Shown here: positions 1-6,265 of the stretch, one piece after another
Layout of the letters: the number at the start of each line of letters is the position of its first letter
How positions within the stretch are numbered: position 1 is the stretch's first letter
Assembly: GCA_031550455.1 (NCBI GenBank)
Contig: JAVBOQ010000247.1
Location: 1-13,411 of the forward strand
Direction of reading: 5' to 3'
Source: Avichristensenella sp031550455
GTDB lineage: Bacteria > Bacillota > Clostridia > Christensenellales > Aristaeellaceae
DNA: 13,411 nt
Translations under genes and position numbers: made by a program
The notes under the pieces: model-generated
Database searches by the model: none
Told to the model about the DNA's origin: nothing
Seen by the model: the letters and a program-made list of their open reading frames with translations, nothing else

Positions 1-3
1 CCT

Positions 4-438
4 CTACGCCTTTCGGTCCACAAAATCCATCACAAACACGGTTCCGTTGTTCATCAGCACACCGTCCGTCAGCCGGACGCGGAGCAGGCATGTATTCGGG
101 TCGCTCTCATTGACATGGCCGTTGCCGTACCAGGCCGCGAAAGCCGCCCGGAGCTTTGCCATCATGGCGGCGTTGCCGTCGTCGCGCACATGCCCCAGAT
201 TTTCGCCGATTCCGTGCCCGGAAAACCATTCACCGCAAATCGCGACCTGGGGATGGGCCGCGATTTGTTTCATTTTGCCGGAAAGCTCGTACGTGACGGT
301 ATAGAACGCGCCGTTCTCGTAGTATCCGTCCACCGTGCGGACATGCGGCCGCACGCCGTCCACGGTCGCGATGGAAACCAGGCAATCCCGCCCAAACCGC
401 TCGGCCATGATGCCGGCCGCCTCATCAAACCTGTCCAT
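4..438 (-). CDS. Pyridoxamine 5'-phosphate oxidase-like (FMN-binding split-barrel) family protein
   Basis: The product is 144 residues, within the usual range for small stand-alone members of the PNPOx-like split-barrel family. The segment with LVSIATVDGVRPHVRTVDG near residues 20-40, followed by a strand-rich stretch (GAFYTVTYELSGKMKQI) and HPQVAICGEWF, is the typical N-terminal barrel pattern. Such proteins usually bind FMN, or sometimes F420 or heme, and act in the cytosol as small reductases or oxidases. The substrate cannot be told from sequence. I chose the ATG at 438-436 because GGAGGG lies about 8 nt upstream on the minus strand; the same frame stays open far beyond, but that extension is antisense to ptb and buk. 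It stops with TAG at 6-4. It diverges from ptb with 145 nt between the starts, so co-regulation with the operon is possible but unproven. Confidence 0.85.
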   Translation of the reverse strand: MDRFDEAAGIMAERFGRDCLVSIATVDGVRPHVRTVDGYYENGAFYTVTYELSGKMKQIAAHPQVAICGEWFSGHGIGENLGHVRDDGNAAMMAKLRAAFAAWYGNGHVNESDPNTCLLRVRLTDGVLMNNGTVFVMDFVDRKA

Positions 439-469
439 ACAGTCGTCCCTCCGCAAAAAAGCTGCCATG

Positions 470-498
470 AGTATAGCCCCTTCCGAAAGCAAAAGCAA
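470..498 (-). promoter_or_regulatory. Putative sigma-A promoter for the PNPOx-like gene
   Basis: On the minus strand, TTGCTT (498-493) and TATACT (475-470) are separated by exactly 17 nt. The -10 box lies about 31 nt upstream of the ATG at 438. Both boxes are close to the TTGACA/TATAAT consensus. No transcription start data are available. Confidence 0.55.
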
Positions 499-527
499 TC
501 CACATCCTGCCTTCTCTCGTTCCCCGC

Positions 528-556
528 TTTTCTTTCCCGTCTTGCGGGTATATAAT
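528..556 (+). promoter_or_regulatory. Putative promoter of the ptb-buk-oxidoreductase operon
   Basis: A perfect TATAAT (551-556) lies 27 nt upstream of the ptb ATG at 584. The -35 position at 17-nt spacing is TTTTCT (528-533), a poor match to TTGACA. Weak -35 and strong -10 boxes often mean activator dependence. The same TTTTCT-17 nt-TATAAT arrangement recurs at 10761-10789, in front of the rubredoxin-type reductase gene. Confidence 0.5.
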
Positions 557-583
557 ATCCATAGGATGAATGAGGAGGCGCGC

Positions 584-1468
584 ATGAAGAACGACACAAA
601 ACCGACGACCATCGCGGTCGCGCAGGCCGCGGACGCGCCGGTGCTTCTGGCGGTGCGGCAGGCATACGACCAGGGCGTCGCGTCGGCGATCCTGTGCGGC
701 GAAAGAGAGGCGATCCTGCGCGAGGCGGACGCGGCGGGCGTCGACGTGTCGCCGTTTGACATTGTGGAAACCGCGTCCGACGAGGCCGCCGCGGCGCGGG
801 CGGTCGCGCTGGTGCGTGAAGGCGGCGCCGGAATGCTGATGAAAGGCCTTTTGCAGACCGCGACGCTGATGCGCGCAGTGCTGGACAGGGAGGCCGGCCT
901 GCGGACGGGCCGGACGCTGTCGCACGTCGGCGCGCTGCAGTCGCCCGTGCTGAACCGGCTGCTGTTTTTGACCGACGCGGCGCTGGTGACGTACCCCGAC
1001 CTGAAAACGAAGATCGAAATGATCCAAAACGCCGTCGCGGCGGCGCGCGGGTTGGGCGTCGACCTACCGCGCGTGGCCGTGCTGGCCGCCGTGGAGCTGG
1101 TCAACCCAGACATGCCCGCGACGATGGACGCCGCGGTTCTGACGATGATGAACCGGCGCGGCCAGATCAAGGGCTGCGTCGTCGACGGCCCGCTGGCGAT
1201 GGACCTTGCGCTGTCCGAGGAGGCCGCGCGGCACAAGGGCATCCAGTCGGACGTGGCCGGCCGCGCGGACATTCTGCTGTGCCACAACATCGACGTCGCC
1301 AACAGCGTTTCGAAAACGTTCACGGTCGCGGGCGGCTGCCTGTTCGGCGGCGTCGTGATGGGCGCGGCCGCGCCGATCGTCCTCGCGTCGCGCGCCGACT
1401 CGATCGAAAGCAAGCTGTTCTCGATCCTCTGCGCCGCGCGAATCGCGGGCGCAGGGCGGGTGGGATGA
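584..1468 (+). CDS. ptb: Phosphate butyryltransferase (phosphate acyltransferase)
   Basis: The enzyme exchanges CoA for phosphate on a short-chain acyl-CoA (butyryl- or isobutyryl-type), giving an acyl phosphate in the cytosol. The protein is 294 residues, close to the roughly 300 usual for Ptb. Family features include the MLMKG motif at residues 84-88, followed by QTATLMRAVLD, the SHVGAL stretch, and a C-terminal KTFTVAGGCLFGGVVMGAAAPIVL region typical of the PTA_PTB fold. I chose the ATG at 584 because GAGGAGG (572-578) sits 5 nt before it. An in-frame ATG at 566 would place that Shine-Dalgarno inside the gene, and the frame is also open further upstream. Ptb is directly followed by buk, which consumes its product. 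The downstream VOR-type genes suggest that branched-chain acyl-CoA is at least one substrate. The sequence alone cannot separate butyryl from isobutyryl preference. Confidence 0.93.
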   Translation: MKNDTKPTTIAVAQAADAPVLLAVRQAYDQGVASAILCGEREAILREADAAGVDVSPFDIVETASDEAAAARAVALVREGGAGMLMKGLLQTATLMRAVLDREAGLRTGRTLSHVGALQSPVLNRLLFLTDAALVTYPDLKTKIEMIQNAVAAARGLGVDLPRVAVLAAVELVNPDMPATMDAAVLTMMNRRGQIKGCVVDGPLAMDLALSEEAARHKGIQSDVAGRADILLCHNIDVANSVSKTFTVAGGCLFGGVVMGAAAPIVLASRADSIESKLFSILCAARIAGAGRVG

Positions 1469-1489
1469 GGGACGCCGGAACTCCGTCCC

Positions 1490-1550
1490 AAACCCTGCTT
1501 TTTCGCCTCACAGCAGTTGAAGTTTTCAAGAAACGTCCCTCCCTCTCTCT
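1490..1550 (+). repeat. Copy of a dispersed intergenic repeat inside the ptb-buk gap
   Basis: The 107-nt ptb-buk gap contains a 22-nt stretch (1490-1511) repeated exactly, in inverted orientation, at 13366-13387. A second block, CGTCCCTCCCTCT (1534-1546), resembles the reverse complement of 13262-13272 with one length difference. The two blocks occur in the same relative order at both sites but with different material between them: 22 nt here and about 93 nt there. The left block is firm; the right block is GC-rich and simple, so weaker. TTTCAAG (1524-1530) could also pair with CTTGAAA (1559-1565), which overlaps the buk Shine-Dalgarno. Confidence 0.6.
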
Positions 1551-1575
1551 TTTCAGACCTTGAAAGGAGTCCCCA

Positions 1576-2667
1576 ATGCCTGAACCGTTGATACTCGTCA
1601 TCAATCCCGGGTCCACGTCCACGAAAGCCGCCGTGTACCGCGGCGAGACACAGATCGCCGGGGAAACGATCCGGCACCCGGCGGAGGAACTTTCGCGGTT
1701 TTCGACGATCATCGAGCAGAAAGCGCTGCGGACGAAGGTCGTGCTGGATTTCATCCGCGCGAACGGGATCGGCCCCGCGTCGCTGTCGGCGGTCGTCGGG
1801 CGCGGCGGGATGCTGCCGCCTCTTTCCAGCGGCGTGTACGCGGTCAACGAGGCGATGCTGCGCGACCTTCGGACGCCGTACGCGATGCAGCACGCTTCGT
1901 CGCTCGGCGGCGTGATCGCGCACGAAGTCGCCGCAGAGGCGGGCGTGCCCGCGTACATCGTCGACCCGGTGTCGGTCGACGAAATGGAGGCCGAGGCGCG
2001 GCTTTCCGGGTTGCCGGAAGCGCCGCGCGTCAGCCTGTTTCACGCGCTGAACCAAAAGGCGGTCGCCCGCGCGCTCGGCGAGACGCTCGGCATCCCGTAC
2101 GCGAAGGGGCGGTTCGTCGTCGCGCACATGGGCGGCGGCGTGTCGGTCGGCGCGCACCGGTACGGCCGCGTGATCGACGTCAACGACGCGCTGCACGGCG
2201 AAGGGCCGTTCTCACCAGAGCGCACCGGCGGGCTGCCGCTGGCCCACGTGATTCGCATGTGCTACTCGGGCGAATTCACCCAAGCCGATATGATCGAAAA
2301 AATTGAGCGAAAAGGCGGCATCCTCGCCTACCTCGGCACGAACGATTTGCGGGAGGTCGAGCGGCGCGTCGCGGACGGCGACGGGCGGGCCGCGCTGGTG
2401 CTGGACGCGATGGCGTACCAGGTGGCGAAGGAAATCGGCGCGATGACCGCGGCGCTCGAGGGGCTTTGCGACGCGATCCTTTTGACCGGCGGCATGGCGC
2501 GGTGCGAGCCGCTGGTCGACGCGATCCGGCGGCGCGTCGAGCGGCTCGCGCCGGTGTTCATCCGGCCGGGCGAGGACGAGATGCTGGCCCTGGCACAGAG
2601 CGCGCTGCGGGCGCTGTCCGGCCTTGAGGCCGCGATAGACTACACGGAGGGAGGCAACGCAACGTGA
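1576..2667 (+). CDS. buk: Butyrate kinase (short-/branched-chain fatty acid kinase)
   Basis: This cytosolic kinase converts acyl phosphate plus ADP to the free acid plus ATP, the substrate-level phosphorylation step after Ptb. The product is 363 residues, the normal Buk length. The ASKHA phosphate-1 loop is visible as NPGSTSTK (residues 10-17). The family motif AHMGGG is at 183-188, followed by DVNDALHGEGPFSPERTG. A further nucleotide-binding loop, LTGGM, is at 303-307. GAAAGGAG (1562-1569) precedes the ATG at 1576. The TGA stop overlaps the GTG start of the ferredoxin gene (GTGA at 2664-2667), so the genes are probably translationally coupled. Buk enzymes often also accept isobutyryl- and isovaleryl-phosphate, which fits the VOR-type genes downstream. 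Confidence 0.95.
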   Translation: MPEPLILVINPGSTSTKAAVYRGETQIAGETIRHPAEELSRFSTIIEQKALRTKVVLDFIRANGIGPASLSAVVGRGGMLPPLSSGVYAVNEAMLRDLRTPYAMQHASSLGGVIAHEVAAEAGVPAYIVDPVSVDEMEAEARLSGLPEAPRVSLFHALNQKAVARALGETLGIPYAKGRFVVAHMGGGVSVGAHRYGRVIDVNDALHGEGPFSPERTGGLPLAHVIRMCYSGEFTQADMIEKIERKGGILAYLGTNDLREVERRVADGDGRAALVLDAMAYQVAKEIGAMTAALEGLCDAILLTGGMARCEPLVDAIRRRVERLAPVFIRPGEDEMLALAQSALRALSGLEAAIDYTEGGNAT

Positions 2668-2879
2668 CGAACGGCGTAACGATCGACCGCGACGCGTGCA
2701 AGGGCTGCGGCCTTTGCGTCGCGACATGCCCGAAACAGGTGCTCCGGCTCGATCCGGACGCGCTGAACGCGAAGGGATACCACCCTTCGGAACCTGCGGC
2801 GCCCGAACGCTGCATCGCCTGCGCGATGTGCGCGATCATCTGCCCGGACAGCGCGATCACCGTTTGGAAGGAGGGCTGA
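2664..2879 (+). CDS. 2-oxoacid:ferredoxin oxidoreductase, delta (2x[4Fe-4S] ferredoxin) subunit
   Basis: This 71-residue ferredoxin-like subunit passes electrons from the thiamine active site to an external ferredoxin. Two CxxCxxCxxxCP clusters are complete: C12, C15, C18, C22 and C50, C53, C56, C60, enough for two [4Fe-4S] centres. It corresponds to KorD/VorD-type subunits, which stand alone in four-subunit oxidoreductases and are fused in others. It starts at GTG (2664), overlapping the buk stop by 4 nt, with a GGAGGGAGG purine run (2646-2654) about 9 nt upstream. The alpha subunit gene begins 3 nt after the stop. The context makes assignment as a subunit far more likely than a free ferredoxin. 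Confidence 0.92.
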   Translation: MTNGVTIDRDACKGCGLCVATCPKQVLRLDPDALNAKGYHPSEPAAPERCIACAMCAIICPDSAITVWKEG

Positions 2880-2882
2880 GGG

Positions 2883-3943
2883 ATGGCGGAACGCGTTTTG
2901 ATGAAAGGCAACGAGGCGCTGGCCGAGTCCGCGCTGCGCGCCGGCTGCCGTCACTTCTTCGGCTACCCGATCACGCCACAGACAGAGATCAACGCCTACA
3001 TGGCGCGCCAAATGCCAAAGCGCGGCGGCGTGTATCTGCAGGCGGAATCCGAAATCGCGGCGATCAACATGGTCCTCGGCGCGGCCGCGACGGGCGTCCG
3101 CGCGATGACGTCGTCGTCGTCGCCGGGCATATCGTTAAAGACAGAGGCGATCTCCTACATCGCGGCGTCCGACCTGCCGTGCCTGATCGTCAACATCCAG
3201 CGCGGCGGCCCTGGTCTTGGCGGCATCCGGCCTTCGCAGGCGGATTACTGGCAGGCGACGCGCGCGCCGGGCCACGGCGACCTGCGCATCCTGTCGTTCG
3301 GGCCGTCGACGGTGCAGGAGATGGTCGACCTGACCGCGCTGGCGTTCGATCTGGCCGACACATACCGGATGCCCGCGATGATCCTGGGCGACGGGCTGCT
3401 CGGGCAGATGATGGAGCCGGTGACGTTCGCCGAAACAACGCCTTTGCGCGTTGAAAAGCCGTGGGCGCTGACAGGGCACGGCAACGCGAGGCCGCACAAC
3501 ATCATCAACTCGCTGCACCTCGATCCTGAAGTGCTCGAAAGCCTTGTATTGAAGCGATTTGAGCGCTACGCGGCGATCGAGCGCGGCGAACAGCGCGCGG
3601 AATCTTACAAAACAGACGGCGCGCAGATCGTGCTGGTGGCGTTCGGCGCGGCCGCGCGCATCGCGAAAAGCGCGGTCGACATGGCGCGCGCCGAGGGCAT
3701 TCCGGCGGGGCTTTTGCGGCCGATCACGCTGTGGCCGTTCCCGAAAGACGCGCTGCGCGGCCTCGCGGACGGCGCGAAGGCGATGCTGACCGTTGAACTG
3801 AACATGGGCCAGATGGTCGACGACGTGCGGCTCGCCGTGCGCGATCGGCTGCCGGTGCTGTTTTACGGCAGAACCGGCGGCATGGTACCGACGCCGGAAG
3901 AGTTGCTCGGCCGGATCCGGGCCATCGCGGGAGGTGAACGCGC

Positions 3944-3947
<4 letters not shown>
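2883..3947 (+). CDS. vorB: 2-oxoacid:ferredoxin oxidoreductase, alpha subunit (VorB/KorA type)
   Basis: This 354-residue subunit supplies the pyrimidine-binding half of the thiamine diphosphate site. It shows the FFGYPITPQTEI signature (about residues 25-36) and QAESEIAAINMVLGAA, whose acidic residues (E55/E57) are positioned to activate the cofactor. The conserved TSSSSPGISLKTE and IQRGGPGLGG stretches follow. Length and signature match proteins usually annotated as 3-methyl-2-oxobutanoate dehydrogenase subunit VorB; close relatives act on 2-oxoglutarate (KorA), so substrate is inferred. ATG at 2883 is preceded by a GGAGGG (2868-2873) in the end of the delta gene. The last bases overlap the beta gene start (ATGA, 3944-3947). 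The enzyme would oxidatively decarboxylate a branched-chain 2-oxoacid to acyl-CoA, CO2 and reduced ferredoxin. Confidence 0.93.
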
Positions 3948-4698
<751 letters not shown>

Positions 4699-4702
<4 letters not shown>

Positions 4703-5253
4703 CGGAGATGCGGCTTATGATCGCGGGCTTCGGCGGGCAGGGCATCCTGTTCGCCGGCAAGGTCGTCGCGCACGCCGGGCTGATCGGCGGGCTTGAAGTC
4801 ACATGGCTGCCGTCGTATGGCCCGGAGATGCGCGGCGGCACGGCCAACTGCGGCGTGTGCCTGTCGGCGTCGCCGATCGGGTCGCCACTGGTGACCGCGC
4901 CGGACGCGCTGATCGTGATGAACAGGCCTTCGTACGAAAAGTTTATCCGCAACGTCGCGCCGGGCGGCCATGTGCTCGTCGACTCGTCGCTGGTCGACAC
5001 CGGGACAGAACGGCGCGATGTTTTGATCCACCCGATCCCGGCGACGCGCCTTGCCGAGGCCGAAGGGCTCTCCGGGTTCGCGAACATCGTCATGGTCGGC
5101 CACTTATGGAAGCATACCGGGTTTGTTCCGCGCGAAACGCTTGTCGCGGCGCTCCGGCAGTGTGTGGGCGGCAAAGTGACCCTGATGGAACCGAACCTGA
5201 AGGCGCTGGGGATGGGCGAGGGGTACGAAGGTAATACGGAAGCCTTCTCTTAA
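4699..5253 (+). CDS. 2-oxoacid:ferredoxin oxidoreductase, gamma subunit
   Basis: This 184-residue product has the gamma-domain hallmarks GFGGQG (residues 10-15) and PSYGPEMRGG, and lies in the KorC/VorC class. Gamma domains contribute to CoA binding in this superfamily. I chose the ATG at 4699, which overlaps the beta stop (ATGA), because AGAGGAGG (4681-4688) lies upstream and because family members begin just before the GFGGQG loop. The frame is open 78 nt further upstream, but that would overlap the beta coding sequence. This is the last gene of the operon. It ends with TAA at 5251-5253, followed immediately by a short hairpin. Confidence 0.93.
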
Positions 5254-5254
5254 A

Positions 5255-5277
5255 CCACTGGCCTACCCAGTGGATTT
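5255..5277 (+). terminator. Possible weak terminator after the operon
   Basis: CCACTGG (5255-5261) and CCAGTGG (5267-5273) form a 7-bp stem with a 5-nt loop, starting 2 nt after the operon stop. Only ATTTCT follows, so the U tract is poor. Transcription may instead stop further on. Confidence 0.4.
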
Positions 5278-5284
5278 CTGTGTA

Positions 5285-5311
5285 CAAAAAAGCATGAACT
5301 GGTGTTCATGC
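5285..5311 (-). terminator. Intrinsic terminator of the J-domain protein gene
   Basis: Read on the minus strand, GCATGAAC (5311-5304), a 4-nt loop and GTTCATGC (5299-5292) are followed directly by six T (5291-5286). It lies 37 nt past the stop of the minus-strand gene. The stem belongs to the same hairpin family as 5955-5982 and 12126-12153. Confidence 0.75.
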
Positions 5312-5347
5312 GTAAGCTCTGAGACATTAAAAGGCGAAGGGCTTGCG

Positions 5348-5866
5348 TTACATCATGCGGGCCATCACGCCGCGCGCCCAGCAGCCGACGCGGCCCCGGA
5401 TCGTTTTTTGTTTCTGCATCGCCACCGACGCGGCCAGCGCCATTTCACGCAAGCGCGCGTCCTGCGGGTTTAAGCGCACGGCCGCGCGAAAACTCGCGTG
5501 CGCGGCTTCGGGCTCGCCCTTTCGCAACAAGATGCCGCCCTGCAGCGCGAACCATTCGGCGTCACGCGCGGGCGCTTTGGAAAGGATGCGCAGCGCGCTG
5601 TCGTAATGACCTTGATCGAACAGCCTTTTTGCGACCTGACGCGCGTCCGGCAGCACAACCTGCTTTGCCTCGCGGCCCATCGCCAACTGCATCGCCTCTT
5701 CATAGGCAAGGTTCAGGCGCACCAGCTCGTCCTGGGCCGCCTGCTGCGCGACCGCGCCCTGCACACAGTCCGGGTGGCACCGCTTGACCCGCTGGTGATA
5801 CGCCGCGCGAACCTGTTCCGCGCTTGCGTCCACCGGCAATCCCATCGCGGCGAAGGGGTTTTGCAT
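5348..5866 (-). CDS. Small J-domain (DnaJ-like) protein with TPR repeats
   Basis: The product is 172 residues. Residues 3-65 form a J-domain: NPFAAMGLPVDASAEQVRAAY leads into the HPD tripeptide (residues 31-33) that stimulates DnaK ATPase, then a helix ending DELVRLNLAYEEAMQLA. From about residue 80 to 145 there are TPR-like helices (AKRLFDQGHYDSALRIL, then FALQGGILLRKGEPEAAHASFRAAV). The tail is basic. There is no Gly/Phe region or zinc-finger domain, so it is not canonical DnaJ, and is more likely a specialised co-chaperone or scaffold. The ATG at 5866 is fixed by TGGAGG about 7 nt upstream on the minus strand. The open frame extends upstream only through repeat DNA. It has its own promoter and terminator, so it is probably monocistronic. 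Confidence 0.85.
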   Translation of the reverse strand: MQNPFAAMGLPVDASAEQVRAAYHQRVKRCHPDCVQGAVAQQAAQDELVRLNLAYEEAMQLAMGREAKQVVLPDARQVAKRLFDQGHYDSALRILSKAPARDAEWFALQGGILLRKGEPEAAHASFRAAVRLNPQDARLREMALAASVAMQKQKTIRGRVGCWARGVMARMM

Positions 5867-5900
5867 GTGTCCGCCTCCACAATGAATAAGGGTGAGAACT

Positions 5901-5929
5901 ATTATAACACGCACCGGGTCGTCTGGCAA
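5901..5929 (-). promoter_or_regulatory. Near-consensus sigma-A promoter for the J-domain gene
   Basis: On the minus strand, TTGCCA (5929-5924) and a perfect TATAAT (5906-5901) are separated by exactly 17 nt. The -10 lies 34 nt upstream of the ATG at 5866. This is the best-formed promoter in the window. Confidence 0.75.
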
Positions 5930-5942
5930 GCGCGGCGTAAAT

Positions 5943-6198
5943 GAATCACAGGGCAAACGCATGAACTGAGGTTCATGCGTTTTTCGGAGGCGCGAGGAGG
6001 ATTCGGCCTGAAACGCTGCGGCGTTTCCGGGCGGCCTCAGGCGAAAAGTCCAGATTCCTCCGGCTACGCCTCCGGAATCTGCGCATTTTCGGCGCGCATG
6101 TCGCCGAAAATGATGGAAAGTCGAGGGGCCTCGGCCTCTCGAACTCTCCGGGCTGGATACTTCCTGCTTCATGCGTAAGCCCTGAAATGAATCAGGGC
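5943..6198. repeat. Gene-free hairpin-rich element with degenerate terminal inverted repeats
   Basis: The left end (5942-5966) and right end (6168-6192) match in inverted orientation at about 19 of 25 positions, sharing TTCATGCGT and GCCCTG blocks. Inside are stems with arms at 5955-5966/5971-5982 (12 bp), 6010-6016/6021-6027 (7 bp), 6051-6058/6074-6081 (8 bp plus an inner GGC/GCC), 6085-6094/6102-6111 (10 bp), 6121-6129/6134-6142 (about 9 bp with one G.T) and 6179-6185/6192-6198 (7 bp). No credible coding sequence is present; the open frames crossing it lack ribosome binding sites and family features. It fits a MITE-like or other intergenic repeat, or a structured RNA. The choice is inference. 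Confidence 0.55.
5949..5984 (+). repeat. 36-nt terminator-like repeat, exact inverted copy at 12124-12159
   Basis: The 36 nt match the reverse complement of 12124-12159 at every base. The core is a 12-bp perfect stem (arms AAACGCATGAAC and GTTCATGCGTTT, 4-nt loop) running into TTTTT. No plus-strand gene ends just upstream, so here the terminator shape appears carried by the surrounding repeat rather than serving a local gene. Confidence 0.8.
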
Positions 6199-6227
6199 GG
6201 CACGAATGCCCGCGCGCGCGCCGTTGT

Positions 6228-6255
6228 ATGGTCAAATTAACCAAAATTTGACCAT
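6228..6255 (+). promoter_or_regulatory. Perfect 11-bp dyad just upstream of the solute-binding protein gene
   Basis: ATGGTCAAATT (6228-6238) and AATTTGACCAT (6245-6255) are perfect inverted arms around a 6-nt spacer. The right arm abuts GGAGG (6256-6260), the Shine-Dalgarno for the ATG at 6266. It could be an operator or a leader hairpin influencing ribosome access. No clear -35/-10 pair was found nearby. Confidence 0.5.
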
Positions 6256-6265
6256 GGAGGCTAAA

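Noticed and set aside
4..2196. A 730-codon minus-strand open frame covering the PNPOx-like gene, ptb and part of buk
   Set aside because: Only its last 144 codons look like a protein family and have a ribosome binding site. The rest is Arg/Ala/Pro/His-rich antisense shadow caused by GC-rich third positions.
5943..6198. A metabolite riboswitch controlling the solute-binding protein gene
   Set aside because: Although hairpin-rich, it matches no riboswitch core I can recognise, and its ends are repeated elsewhere in the window, which favours a repeat element.
5867..6244. N-terminal extension of the J-domain protein frame through the hairpin element
   Set aside because: It reads through repeat DNA and the promoter at 5901-5929; the J-domain begins at the ATG at 5866 with a good Shine-Dalgarno.
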